64,000 nucleotides of DNA from Scandinavium sp002470465 (GTDB lineage Bacteria > Pseudomonadota > Gammaproteobacteria > Enterobacterales > Enterobacteriaceae), in NCBI RefSeq assembly GCF_040750395.1, contig NZ_JBFLVD010000020.1, positions 60,022 to 124,021 of the forward strand, read 5' to 3'. Shown piece after piece: positions 46,283 through 54,637 of this stretch. The notes beneath the pieces were generated by a model. It worked only from the letters and a program-made list of their open reading frames with translations, searched no databases and was not told the DNA's origin. Position numbers and translations under genes: made by a program. Position 1 is the first letter of the stretch. Every line of letters begins with the position of its first letter.

Positions 46283-46399
46283 CGGTAATTTAGATTTACC
46301 AAAGCATATAGGTCTTGTTCACTGCTCAAATCGTCCTTCGTTGCTTACAACATCCCCACGCTCCGCCATAAAGTCCGGATCGTCTTCAATTTTTCCTTT

Positions 46400-46672
46400 A
46401 ATTTCTGTCATACATTCTTCTATGATCGCAGGACTATCGAATCTGTCCGTAAATTTACCTCATCATTACTTGTCCCTTTCGTCCGTGATTACGTAGAAAA
46501 TGAACACGATCCCGAACCTGCTGTGTTTCGTCCGGTCTCCCGAAAAGTTTTTATTGTTCATGGCCATGATAATGATGCCCTCCAGTCTGTTGCCCGTTTT
46601 ATCTCTCGTATAGGGCTTGAGGAAATTTTTCAACTGCCGCATCAAGCCCTTTCTGGTTCCACAGCTGTCTCA
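46400..46672 (+). pseudogene. Fragment of a TIR-like nucleotide-binding protein
   Basis: The frame reads SLLVPFVRDYVENEHD and then RKVFIVHGHDNDALQSVARF, ISRIGLEE. That is the start of the TIR-like domain family (KVFxVHGHD signature) found in predicted nucleotide-binding and anti-phage proteins. It breaks off shortly after LPHQ, where the antisense HicB-like gene ends, and no start codon is found upstream. It is a remnant of a defence or signalling gene. Confidence 0.65.
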
Positions 46673-46683
46673 GTGTTTCCATA

Positions 46684-47772
46684 CTACAGATCTCCGTACA
46701 GACAGCGCAGCCCGGTCAGGGCCTCCGCCAGTGTGCCCTCAGCGCATTGTGTGCTGAGTTCCCTGACCAGCGTCTTGAACCCTTCTTCGGGCAAAAAAAT
46801 CCGGAGCCCATCGAGACCAAAAAAACCGTCCGCCATGACGTGGCCTGGCGGCGAGAACATGACACGTTCACCGTGGTGGCCGTGCGCCAGTGCCTCCGGG
46901 AAGCGGGCATACAGACTGAACAGGCCCAGCAGTTCGGTAAACACCGCCCAGCCCACCGGCACCACAAATTCCTGTCCTGTGACGATCAGATGCATTTTTG
47001 GGGTGTCATACCAGGCCCCCGGGCGTTGATCCGGATGCTGACCGTCCACGCGGATTTCCAGGCGCAGCGTGCCGGCCTCAATGGTTTCCATTACGGCCGG
47101 GATAAGCGGTCGCAGTTCCTGCGCCAGTGCCGCAGCCTTTTCATCCGTCCAGTTCAGCCCGCGCAGCACCAGAGGAAAAATGGCTTTCAGGCGCGGCAGG
47201 GTGAAGATTTCCGCCAGCTGGTCATCAGGCATGTCAGCCAGCTTAAAACAGTCGCTTTCCAGTGGACGTAGGAGGTGTTCGGCATACATCTGGTCAACGA
47301 CCGGTCGCAGCTCCCCCCGGAAAGCATCAAATTCCTCGATCCAGTTCTCGCCGGTCAGACGGAAGATCCCCCTCAGATAGTGGGCGTCCACCGGACGGTC
47401 ATGTTCCACCTGCCAGGCCAGCAGGTCGCGGGTAATATCCAGCAATGTGCTCAGGGCCGGGAGGGTGGCCAGCCTGCCACGGCCGCAGAGGAAGGCCTCT
47501 CGAGCGTAAGTCAGCAGGAAGCGCAGCTCATCGCGCGAGATCGGGGCGGTGCCGAAGGTCTGACCAAGAACGATATGCCGGTACAGCTGCCGGACCGTGG
47601 CCTCCGGATCGGATATGAGCTGAAAATACCCGTCACCAGGCGCGTCCGTTTTCAGGCCATCATCAAGGAAGCGTTCGGCGAGGGCGTTGACGGAAACATT
47701 TTCTGCTCCTGCCCTTGCCTTGAGGGCACCGATCAGTTTCTTGTGAAAACGCAGGTTAAGCTGGCTGAGCAT
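46684..47772 (-). CDS. Large plasmid protein with HicB/Arc-like ribbon-helix-helix N-terminus
   Basis: The 362-residue product begins with a ribbon-helix-helix-like segment (LNLRFHKKLIGALKARAGAE, VSVNALAERFLDDGL), typical of small DNA-binding antitoxins. It continues with about 310 residues of unknown fold (for example LLDITRDLLAWQVEHDRPVD and WYDTPKMHLIVTGQEFVVPV). I know such proteins only as plasmid hypotheticals labelled HicB-family. No toxin gene is adjacent. The second of two ATGs (47772) has better spacing from AGGA than the first. It could be a plasmid regulator. The function is unknown. Confidence 0.75.
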   Translation of the reverse strand: MLSQLNLRFHKKLIGALKARAGAENVSVNALAERFLDDGLKTDAPGDGYFQLISDPEATVRQLYRHIVLGQTFGTAPISRDELRFLLTYAREAFLCGRGRLATLPALSTLLDITRDLLAWQVEHDRPVDAHYLRGIFRLTGENWIEEFDAFRGELRPVVDQMYAEHLLRPLESDCFKLADMPDDQLAEIFTLPRLKAIFPLVLRGLNWTDEKAAALAQELRPLIPAVMETIEAGTLRLEIRVDGQHPDQRPGAWYDTPKMHLIVTGQEFVVPVGWAVFTELLGLFSLYARFPEALAHGHHGERVMFSPPGHVMADGFFGLDGLRIFLPEEGFKTLVRELSTQCAEGTLAEALTGLRCLYGDL

Positions 47773-47775
47773 CAT

Positions 47776-48339
47776 CGTTCCTTTGATCTTTACTTTAATC
47801 CCAATACTAGCATAGCATTTTGATTATAATCTATATATGAAATATAAAGATATGACAGATGTGTTATAAAACATAAATTCAAGATGTGATGATAATATTG
47901 ATAATGCATCGCTCTGCTCTTCTCATTTCAGCGGAGATCCGAAAAAAGCCAGTTCCGGATCTTCCTGAAGCACAGCGCCGCGCAGCGGCCTGACAACACA
48001 AGATGTAGCGGTGCTGTCAGCTGCTGAAGACGCTATATGTTGTGCCCCCCCTGCCCTGTGACCCGGCTCGCAGCGGCAGAAAAGACCGCTTCGCTTATTC
48101 CATGACCGTGGTACACTTCCGGAAAGTTGTTAATAAGAAAGAAATCGGATCACCCGGAAACAGGCCTCCGGTAATTTAACTGAGTGGTTATATGGCTGCT
48201 TATTATCATCCTAAAAATGATAACGGCAGGAGAAAATCATTCGGGTGACTGACGCAGGGTTGTGCGCAGCTGATGGTGCTGCGCGTCATAATTGCCCTGT
48301 GTGACTATTATCGAGAGATATAATTAATAGGTTAGGTTA
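47776..48339. other. Intergenic, no gene seen
   Basis: About 560 bp with divergent promoters expected at both ends. The left part is very AT-rich (TATATATGAAATATAAAG). A GC-rich stretch at 47980-48100 contains short repeats, and a recombinase (ResD) target site could lie here, but I cannot identify one. Confidence 0.4.
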
Positions 48340-48636
48340 ATGGAAGCAGACGAGCTGATAGATGATCTGATTGCAGACGAGTATACCCACGCTTGGATAT
48401 GCTGGGCAGATCTGCCGACTGATGATGAGGAAGTCCTGATGACTGAGCGACTTATATTGGATACAGCTGGCACTATCATCGCCCGTCAGATTTGCCCGCC
48501 ACTAAGTTACGGTTGGTCCCGGGTAGATTGGTCCTTAAGACCTCCCCTGTTTCCAATACCTCAACAAGCCATGGACCTGGATCTCAACGACAGAGACACA
48601 GCTATAAGTACGGTTATATATTTCGGGCACATATGA
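48340..48636 (+). CDS. Small acidic hypothetical protein
   Basis: A 98-residue acidic protein (MEADELIDDLIADEYTHAWI) with several Trp residues and no recognised domain. It opens a rightward run of four genes ending in resD. The gap to the next gene is 35 bp. AGGTTAGGTTA before the ATG gives a modest ribosome site. I do not recognise the family. Confidence 0.55.
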   Translation: MEADELIDDLIADEYTHAWICWADLPTDDEEVLMTERLILDTAGTIIARQICPPLSYGWSRVDWSLRPPLFPIPQQAMDLDLNDRDTAISTVIYFGHI

Positions 48637-48671
48637 AAACGTAAGGCGGGATTTCTCTATAAGGAACAAAC

Positions 48672-49328
48672 ATGGCTGACTGGTTTATTGCCACTGAAGG
48701 TGTGAAAGTCGTGAAGGACAGTGCCAGCCTGTGGCCCCAGATTATCACGGCGGTTTCATCCATTGGTGCAGCCCTTGGCGGTGTCCACCTGACTCATCAC
48801 TATGCCCGTAGCCGGGAAGAAAAGGCGGCCTCAGCCAGGCGTGAAGCTGAGCTGTATTTTATCTCCACAGAGCTGGTTTTCAGGCTTGAGCGTTTTGCCC
48901 AGGACTGTGCCGCGGTGGTACAGGACGAGGGCGAAGAAGACGACAGGGGATACACGCGGACAACCGTGACAGCTGAGGCATTTTCGCCCGATGATATTGC
49001 CGGCGACTGGCGGGTACTTCCAGCAAGAATCTTATATCGTATTCGTGAGCTGACCGTGCTTATCCCTGAGGCCAACCGCTATATCAGTGTGGTGCAGGAA
49101 TTTGACAGTCTCCCTGACTGGCCATGCACGTTCCAGAAACGCAGGTATCAGTATTCCCGTCTGGGTATGAAAGTGGTCCTGCTCAGTAAACGATTAAGAC
49201 AACTTAACCACATGCCTTCTTCCCGTCTTGATGCCAGCAAATGGTCTGCACAATCTGTTTTGTGGGAGCAATGGCGAAGAGGGCGTAAATGCCGTGCAAA
49301 ACTGGCCCGGGAGCAGGACAACTGGTGA
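48672..49328 (+). CDS. Hypothetical protein with N-terminal membrane segment
   Basis: The 218-residue product has a hydrophobic stretch near residues 20-42 (WPQIITAVSSIGAALGGVHL), then a charged, helix-rich soluble part (HYARSREEKAASARREAELY). A likely single-pass membrane anchor with a cytoplasmic helical domain fits this. AAGGAACAA before the ATG is a good ribosome site. It is read with 48340 and the two genes behind it, and ends 13 bp before the next. No family recognised. Confidence 0.65.
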   Translation: MADWFIATEGVKVVKDSASLWPQIITAVSSIGAALGGVHLTHHYARSREEKAASARREAELYFISTELVFRLERFAQDCAAVVQDEGEEDDRGYTRTTVTAEAFSPDDIAGDWRVLPARILYRIRELTVLIPEANRYISVVQEFDSLPDWPCTFQKRRYQYSRLGMKVVLLSKRLRQLNHMPSSRLDASKWSAQSVLWEQWRRGRKCRAKLAREQDNW

Positions 49329-49341
49329 TGAGGAGACAAAT

Positions 49342-49671
49342 ATGGCTGGTATGACGCCAGGAGAGGAACTGATTGAACTGCTGACCCTGTGCCAGCAGCT
49401 GCAGTCGGACAAAGACGGGCTGAAACGCCCGGCGCCACGCCGGGCAGGCGTAATGGCTGATGAAGTGCTGGACACGTTTGCACAGAGTATTCTTCATTCC
49501 TGTGCCTATGCAGCATTACTTGACCAGCTTCTGGTTCAGCAGTCACGGCTGTCCGACGTCGGTCGTCAGCTTGAAACGCAGGGGCAGCTTCGTACTGAGG
49601 TGGGTGACGATTACGCCCTGGCAGCGCTTGAGTGGCTCGAACGCCTGACGGGTACCGGGAATACGCCATGA
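49342..49671 (+). CDS. Small helical protein upstream of ResD
   Basis: A 109-residue helical protein (MTPGEELIELLTLCQQLQSD) with a good AGGAG ribosome site 6 bases before ATG 49342. Its stop overlaps the resD start (ATGA at 49668), so the two are translationally coupled, and a role together with the recombinase is likely. I do not recognise the family. Confidence 0.65.
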   Translation: MAGMTPGEELIELLTLCQQLQSDKDGLKRPAPRRAGVMADEVLDTFAQSILHSCAYAALLDQLLVQQSRLSDVGRQLETQGQLRTEVGDDYALAALEWLERLTGTGNTP

Positions 49672-50453
49672 CCGTACCGGCACTGTTTACCGGCGCTCAC
49701 TCCACTGTTATGCCGCAGCAACTGCCGGTGGCCATCGACTATCCTGCCGCGCTGGCACTGCGTCAGCTCGCCGCGCTGCATGACGATCTGCCGAAATATC
49801 TGCTGGCGCCGGAAATCAGCGCCCTGCTCCATTACGTTCCGGATCTGGAACGCAAGACGCTGTTTGCGACCCTATGGAACACCGGCGCGCGTATCAACGA
49901 AGCGCTGGCCCTCAGCCGCAGTGATTTTTTGCTGACGCCGCCGTATCCGTTTGTGCAGCTGGCCACGCTGAAACAGCGCGAGGAAAAGGCGTCTCGCAGC
50001 GCCGGACGCGCACCGGCAGGTACGGTGCCGCACCGCCTGGTTCCGTTGTCCGATCAGCAGTATCTTTCACAGCTGCAGATGATGGTGGCTACGCTGAAAA
50101 TACCGCTGGAGCGAAAGAATAAAAACACCGGCCGCATGGAAAAAGCACGGCTATGGACCATCACCGATCGCACTGTGCGAACGTGGCTGGCTGAGGCAGT
50201 GGCAACCGCCGTGGCCGACGGCGTAACCTTCTCTATACCGATTACGCCGCACACGTTCCGCCACAGCTACGCGATGCACATGCTGTATGCTGGTATTCCT
50301 CTGAAGGTGCTACAGTCGCTGATGGGCCATAAGTCGATCAGCTCGACGGAAGTCTATACGAAAGTGTTTGCGCTCGATGTCGCGGCACGCCACAGAGTGC
50401 AGTTCCAGATGCTGGAAACTGAAGCTGTGGCCATGCTTAAAGGAAAGATATAG
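49668..50453 (+). CDS. ResD-type plasmid tyrosine recombinase
   Basis: F-plasmid ResD resolves plasmid multimers at a resolution site. This 261-residue protein has all catalytic residues: Arg in LWNTGARINEALALS, the HTFRHSYAMHML box, GHKSISSTEVYTKVF with the Tyr nucleophile, and a likely Lys in the central beta-hairpin region. The start at 49668 (MTVPALFTGAHST) overlaps the upstream stop. It keeps its full length, unlike the decayed relative at 43739. The target site is not identified. Confidence 0.9.
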   Translation: MTVPALFTGAHSTVMPQQLPVAIDYPAALALRQLAALHDDLPKYLLAPEISALLHYVPDLERKTLFATLWNTGARINEALALSRSDFLLTPPYPFVQLATLKQREEKASRSAGRAPAGTVPHRLVPLSDQQYLSQLQMMVATLKIPLERKNKNTGRMEKARLWTITDRTVRTWLAEAVATAVADGVTFSIPITPHTFRHSYAMHMLYAGIPLKVLQSLMGHKSISSTEVYTKVFALDVAARHRVQFQMLETEAVAMLKGKI

Positions 50454-50552
50454 GCGGTAAGGAAAAACTGAACGCCCCGATTTATAGCGCCCTCAGCCGG
50501 GGTCAACAGGCTGATTTTGGCATTAATCCCATCAAGGATTATCCTTGCTTTA

Positions 50553-50831
50553 TCAGCAAGATGAACACTCATCCAGGCGTAGAACAAAACCATGCCAGCC
50601 ACGGTTGACCTTACTGTTATAGTCATAAAAGTCAGCAAGTTCGTTTTTAAGCTTTGACCACTCATGACTTAAATTTAAAATATCAAATTCGGAGATGTGT
50701 TTGACTTCACCATTAATTTGAACCGTATTAATGCCTTGTTCTGAAATAATAAACCCCCCGGCTCCATTAGCCATCGCTGCGCCCAGAATACGGCACTGAA
50801 CGTTAGAAATGTTATATGGCCTTAATGACAT
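50553..50831 (-). CDS. Hypothetical protein, last gene of the relBE-linked run
   Basis: A 92-residue frame (MSLRPYNISNVQCRILGAAM) with no recognised domain, ending in a Cys pair. It overlaps the end of the preceding gene by 20 bp, which suggests translational coupling; no ribosome site is visible. An internal ATG at 50774 is an alternative start. Local base composition is AT-rich compared with the plasmid backbone, as in the gene before it. It may be a separate small protein or the shifted tail of its neighbour. Confidence 0.5.
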   Translation of the reverse strand: MSLRPYNISNVQCRILGAAMANGAGGFIISEQGINTVQINGEVKHISEFDILNLSHEWSKLKNELADFYDYNSKVNRGWHGFVLRLDECSSC

Positions 50832-51411
50832 TATTCATATGGCGAATGGCGCCCTTATAAACTTCGTCTGACATGAAGCAAATTATCGTGTTCGACACAG
50901 GGTGTATACGGAACTCTTCCCCTGTTTCTGTAACACATGACACTCTGGAACGGGAAAGCCTGCCAATGCTGGAGTTGCCCCCTAACGGAATTCGATCATG
51001 CTGGATGATGTGTTTAATTCGTGAAACAGGTACACTTATTTTGTCAAAAATTCCGGCTGAATTGTATTTATAACAAGTCATAAGACAAGGGTTTTCACAG
51101 TCAAGGGTGTAGCTATATTCAAACTTTTCGGAAAGGTAGTAAAATAAATTAATGAAAGGTTGTGGTTCTTTATCGTGTTTTTCAGCTAGTTCAATGACTT
51201 GAATTAGTGAGTCGATTATTTCAATCCGGGGAAAGCTTTCGGACTGAGATACAAGTTCATCTATCCTGCCCTTCTGAAAATCATTTGAGGGAGTAAATTG
51301 TGTTTCCTTTAAAGCCAGTTTTAAACATTTGACGTTGGACATTGTCAGGTTTATTTTTTCATTGCATGTAAACTTTGCACAACTTGAATATGAATATTGA
51401 ATGTCGTTCAT
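50812..51411 (-). CDS. Hypothetical protein directly after relE
   Basis: This 199-residue protein (MNDIQYSYSSCAKFTCNEKI; later KHIIQHDRIPLGGNSSIGRL) has no signal peptide or membrane segment and matches no family I know. It starts 5 bp after the relE stop, so it is part of the toxin-antitoxin transcript. AT-rich composition sets it apart from the surrounding plasmid genes and suggests separate acquisition. A third component of the toxin locus or a cargo gene are both possible. Confidence 0.6.
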   Translation of the reverse strand: MNDIQYSYSSCAKFTCNEKINLTMSNVKCLKLALKETQFTPSNDFQKGRIDELVSQSESFPRIEIIDSLIQVIELAEKHDKEPQPFINLFYYLSEKFEYSYTLDCENPCLMTCYKYNSAGIFDKISVPVSRIKHIIQHDRIPLGGNSSIGRLSRSRVSCVTETGEEFRIHPVSNTIICFMSDEVYKGAIRHMNNVIKAI

Positions 51412-51416
51412 GATTT

Positions 51417-51704
51417 TTATCGCATCCTTTCACTTGTAAGATTATAAACTTCACTTCTTTCGCGTTTGCCTACTGCGACAACTGCAACAATTAATTGATC
51501 ATCAATTACCTGATAAACCAGACGAAAACCAGAAGCGCGTAATTTTATTTTGTAGCAATCTTTTATCCCCCTCAGCTTTGCAGATGGAATATGTGGGTTC
51601 TCACTACACTTTTTTAGCTTTTTTGCAAACTGCTGCTGAATGGCCTTATCCAGTTTTTTCCATTCTTTCAGCGCATCGTCTCTGAATTTGACCGTATAAG
51701 TCAT
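51417..51704 (-). CDS. relE: RelE-family mRNA interferase toxin
   Basis: RelE toxins cut mRNA in the ribosomal A site and stop translation until the antitoxin is restored. The 95-residue protein has the family start YTVKFRDDALKEWKKLDKAI and the core LRGIKDCYKIKLRASGFRLV followed by VVAVGKRERSEVYNLT, holding the conserved basic residues. It closely resembles the RelE of IncF plasmid P307. Its start overlaps relB by 4 bp (ATGA), the usual coupling. It should stabilise the plasmid by post-segregational growth arrest. Confidence 0.93.
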   Translation of the reverse strand: MTYTVKFRDDALKEWKKLDKAIQQQFAKKLKKCSENPHIPSAKLRGIKDCYKIKLRASGFRLVYQVIDDQLIVAVVAVGKRERSEVYNLTSERMR

Positions 51705-51952
51705 AGATACCTATCCAGGTCTACATTATGCAGCTGCTGGTTACTGCGTTCGGTAACTAGTTTTATCAGTTCCTGATCATCCAGAGCATCGAGCATTTTC
51801 TCGTACAGCTCTGCCGGAACACAGTAAAAAGCAGGCTGATTGCGGTTCAGGATAGCGACCGGATAACCATCGCCTGCGTTGACTGTCGCCATTGGATTTT
51901 TTTTGAGTTCGCTGACACTGGCGCTTGTGTCACTGAGAATGATGTTAGGCAT
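51701..51952 (-). CDS. relB: RelB-type antitoxin (P307-like)
   Basis: The 83-residue antitoxin (MPNIILSDTSASVSELKKNP, NRNQPAFYCVPAELYEKMLD) is a Phd/YefM-fold repressor. Residues 1-50 should bind DNA and the C-terminal part wraps around RelE. It is nearly the same as the relB of plasmid P307 in the segments I remember. It is the first gene of the run relB-relE-unknown-unknown, and the promoter and operator should lie just right of 51952. Confidence 0.93.
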   Translation of the reverse strand: MPNIILSDTSASVSELKKNPMATVNAGDGYPVAILNRNQPAFYCVPAELYEKMLDALDDQELIKLVTERSNQQLHNVDLDRYL

Positions 51953-52333
51953 AGGCTACCTTTTGAGACTGTTTAACAAGTCTTAAAGATAAGGCATTAA
52001 AGACCTGCTAACAAGTCGCTTTGTCATTTTTTGTGTAGGTGGTTAGATCATCCAGTACGTCCAGGCTGGTGCGGAGTTTACGTAACAAGGAAGTTTTGCA
52101 TGCAATTCTGCAGCCGCACTAGCTTGTTCCGGGCGAGTGCCATATTTTGGGGCCCGTTCCATTTCGCTTCCTTGCAACTCCCTTGCGAACCGCTCGGGAG
52201 TTGAGCTACGGCGAGCGCTACTTTGAAAAGTGTTTCAGGTGGCTTTCTACCTTGGACTTATCACTTTAATCTTGGGTGCCTCCTGTTGAGAGCGAAATCA
52301 AAATAATATGATTTTTTACTTGCAACATGATTG
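51953..52333. promoter_or_regulatory. Region between relBE and parAB with a second primosome-like hairpin
   Basis: This region holds divergent promoters and no convincing gene. At 52191-52217, CGCTCG and CGAGCG flank GGAGTTGAGCTACGG. Together with the preceding CGCTTCC it resembles the primosome-like site at 46232 in its parts and order. Confidence 0.4.
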
Positions 52334-52355
52334 TTTTTGTTCAAAATGACAAAAA
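52334..52355. promoter_or_regulatory. Probable parAB operator
   Basis: An inverted repeat TTTTTGT / ACAAAAA with an 8-base centre lies 18 bp before the parA start. In P1, ParA represses its operon at an imperfect inverted repeat in this position, so a like role is inferred. GAGGTGG just before the ATG is the ribosome site. Confidence 0.5.
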
Positions 52356-52372
52356 ACGTCATGAGGTGGTAA

Positions 52373-53578
52373 ATGGAAAATATTGAGCAGTTACGGAAAG
52401 TCGCCACACGTGCAGGTAAACTTCTGACATCTCTGAGCGAAAGTATCCGCCAGCAAAAAGAAGAATTGAAGCTTACCGAGTTCTATCAGGAATACAGCAA
52501 AGCCGCCCTGTATAAGCTGCCTAAGCTCAGTAAAGGCAGTGTGGAGTATGCTGTGACCGAAATGGAAGCCGGTGGCTACATTTTCAAAAAGAAACCTTCC
52601 GGCAATACGATGAAGTACGCAATGACGATTCAGAATGTCATCGATCTGTATTTCCATCGAAAAGTACCTAAGTACAGGGATCGCTTCGACAAAGCTTTTA
52701 CGATTTTTGTATGTAATCTTAAAGGTGGTGGTTCCAAGACAGTTTCTACCGCTTCATTATCACATGCTTTTCGGGCTCATCCTCAGCTTCTGTTTGAAGA
52801 CCTGCGTATTCTGGCCATCGATTTCGATCCGCAGGCATCTCTGACAATGTTCCTGAGCCATGAGAATTCAGTGGGCCTGGTTGAAAATACGGCTGCTCAG
52901 GCTATGCTCCAGAACGTGTCTCGTGAAGAGTTACTTTCCGATTTTATAGTGCCGTCAATTATCCCGGGCGTTGATGTAATTCCCGCTTCCATTGACGATG
53001 CATTCCTTGCTGAAAGCTGGAAGGGATTGTGCGAAGAACATCTGCCAGGGAAAAATATTCATGCGGTGCTTAAAGAGAACATTATCGACAAGCTTCAGCA
53101 TGACTACGATTTTATTTTCCTTGATAGTGGTCCTCACCTCGATGCGTTCCTGAAAAACTGCATTGGAGCGGCAGACCTGATGTTGACCCCTCTTCCACCG
53201 GCGACGGTTGATTTTCATTCTTCCCTGAAGTTTGTGGCCAGCCTCCCTGCCCTCATTGATTCGATCGAACAAGATGGACACACCTGCAATCTCATCGGGA
53301 ATGTCGGTTTCATGTCCAAAATCCTGAACAAGTCTGATCACAAAATTTGCCATAGTCAGGCCAAAGAGGTATTCGGAGCCGATATGCTAGACATGGTTCT
53401 GCCGAGACTGGATGGTTTCGAACGCTGTGGGGAGACTTTTGATACAGTTATTTCTGCAAATCCAGCAACCTATGATGGAAGCACAGAGGCACTTAAAAGC
53501 GCAAAATCAGCAGCTGAAGACTTTGCGAAGGCCGTATTTGATCGCATTGAGTTCATTCGTACTAACGGAGGTATGTGA
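52373..53578 (+). CDS. parA: ParA partition ATPase (P1 type, Ia)
   Basis: P1-type ParA is an ATPase that moves plasmid copies over the nucleoid and, through an N-terminal DNA-binding domain, represses parAB. The 401-residue protein has that N-terminal domain (1-105), the deviant Walker A CNLKGGGSKTVSTASLSHAF near 115, ILAIDFDPQASLTMFLSHEN, and IFLDSGPHLDAFLKN. It follows P1 ParA closely throughout. One difference is KGGGSKT where P1 has KGGVSKT; the signature lysines are intact. Confidence 0.96.
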   Translation: MENIEQLRKVATRAGKLLTSLSESIRQQKEELKLTEFYQEYSKAALYKLPKLSKGSVEYAVTEMEAGGYIFKKKPSGNTMKYAMTIQNVIDLYFHRKVPKYRDRFDKAFTIFVCNLKGGGSKTVSTASLSHAFRAHPQLLFEDLRILAIDFDPQASLTMFLSHENSVGLVENTAAQAMLQNVSREELLSDFIVPSIIPGVDVIPASIDDAFLAESWKGLCEEHLPGKNIHAVLKENIIDKLQHDYDFIFLDSGPHLDAFLKNCIGAADLMLTPLPPATVDFHSSLKFVASLPALIDSIEQDGHTCNLIGNVGFMSKILNKSDHKICHSQAKEVFGADMLDMVLPRLDGFERCGETFDTVISANPATYDGSTEALKSAKSAAEDFAKAVFDRIEFIRTNGGM

Positions 53579-54552
53579 TGTCGAATGAGAAAAGAAAAAC
53601 TATCGGCAGACAGTTAAATACCCAGGCGTCAATGGTCGAGATGACTGACACCGGGAGAAGTCAGGTGTTTACCTTAAAAACCGGCAGGAAGGTTATGTTC
53701 AGGTTTGTTCGGGTACCTGCATCGGAGGTTGAAAGTAAGACCTTCGTAAACCAGGAAACCAACGGAAGAGATCAACTTGCTCTGACCAGGGAGTCCCTGA
53801 AATCCATTATCCAGACGATCAAGTTTCAGCAATTCTTCCCCTGTATTGGTATTCAGCAAGGTGAAAGGATTGAGATACTGGATGGTTCAAGACGGCGAGC
53901 CTCAGCGATTTATATTCGTACAGGCCTTGATGTAATGGTTACCGATGAACATTTATCAGCTGATGAAGCTTGCCATCTGGCTAAAGATATCCAGACTGCT
54001 AAAGAGCATAACCTTCGCGAGATCGGCCTGAGATTGATGGCTTTGAAAGAGTCTGGATTCAATCAAAAGGAAATTGCTGAACTGGAGGGGTTATCCCAGG
54101 CTAAGGTCACCAGGGCGCTACAGGCGGCGGCAGTACCGCAAGAATTGATTTCTCTGTTCCCGGTTCAGTCGGAGCTGTCGTTTAGTGACTACAAAATTCT
54201 TTTAGAAGTTAATGAAAAACTCAGTGAAAAAGGTTTAACGTCAGAAGAGCTCATTCAGTCTGTCTCAGATCAGCATGATGCAATTTTGAGTGATTATGAG
54301 CGACCAGAAGACGAACAGAAAGCCAGTATACTGAAGCTGATTTCTCAGGCATCTCAGGCATTGATAGCTCCACCTCCCAAGGAAAAGTCAGTGATTTCCC
54401 CACTCTGGACCTTTGAAGAAAAGGACAAGTTCGCGCGCAAGCGTGTGAAAGGGCGCACGCTGACTTATGAGTTTAGCCGTATGTCAAAAGTGGTTCTGGA
54501 TGAACTGGACAAGGCTATCAACGAGGTCCTTGACAGACATTTGAGTCAATAA
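53578..54552 (+). CDS. parB: ParB partition protein (P1 type)
   Basis: ParB binds parS, spreads and stimulates ParA. The 324-residue protein shows an N-terminal ParA-contacting region, a ParB/Sulfiredoxin-like segment (IEILDGSRRRASAIYIRTGL), a helix-turn-helix near 160-190 (ESGFNQKEIAELEGLSQAKV) and a C-terminal dimerisation domain that in P1 contacts the parS B-boxes. Its ATG overlaps the parA stop by one base (TGATG) with GGAGGT before it. parS lies immediately behind. Because P1 family specificity resides in both domains, it should match the local site. Confidence 0.95.
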   Translation: MSNEKRKTIGRQLNTQASMVEMTDTGRSQVFTLKTGRKVMFRFVRVPASEVESKTFVNQETNGRDQLALTRESLKSIIQTIKFQQFFPCIGIQQGERIEILDGSRRRASAIYIRTGLDVMVTDEHLSADEACHLAKDIQTAKEHNLREIGLRLMALKESGFNQKEIAELEGLSQAKVTRALQAAAVPQELISLFPVQSELSFSDYKILLEVNEKLSEKGLTSEELIQSVSDQHDAILSDYERPEDEQKASILKLISQASQALIAPPPKEKSVISPLWTFEEKDKFARKRVKGRTLTYEFSRMSKVVLDELDKAINEVLDRHLSQ

Positions 54553-54554
54553 TT

Positions 54555-54637
54555 TCGCCACGGCGATTTCACATCTAACTTATTGTAATTAGACAGTTTA
54601 TATCAAGAATTTCAAGGTGAAATCGCCAAAATTTCAC
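54555..54637. promoter_or_regulatory. parS centromere site (P1 type)
   Basis: The site has the full P1 layout. It includes a B-box TCGCCA at 54555, an A-box ATTTCAC at 54566, an AT-rich middle suited to IHF bending (54573-54608), A-boxes ATTTCAA at 54609 and inverted GTGAAAT at 54617, a B-box TCGCCA at 54623, and an A-box ATTTCAC at 54631. It lies 3 bp after parB, so the whole parABS cassette is intact. Confidence 0.93.
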
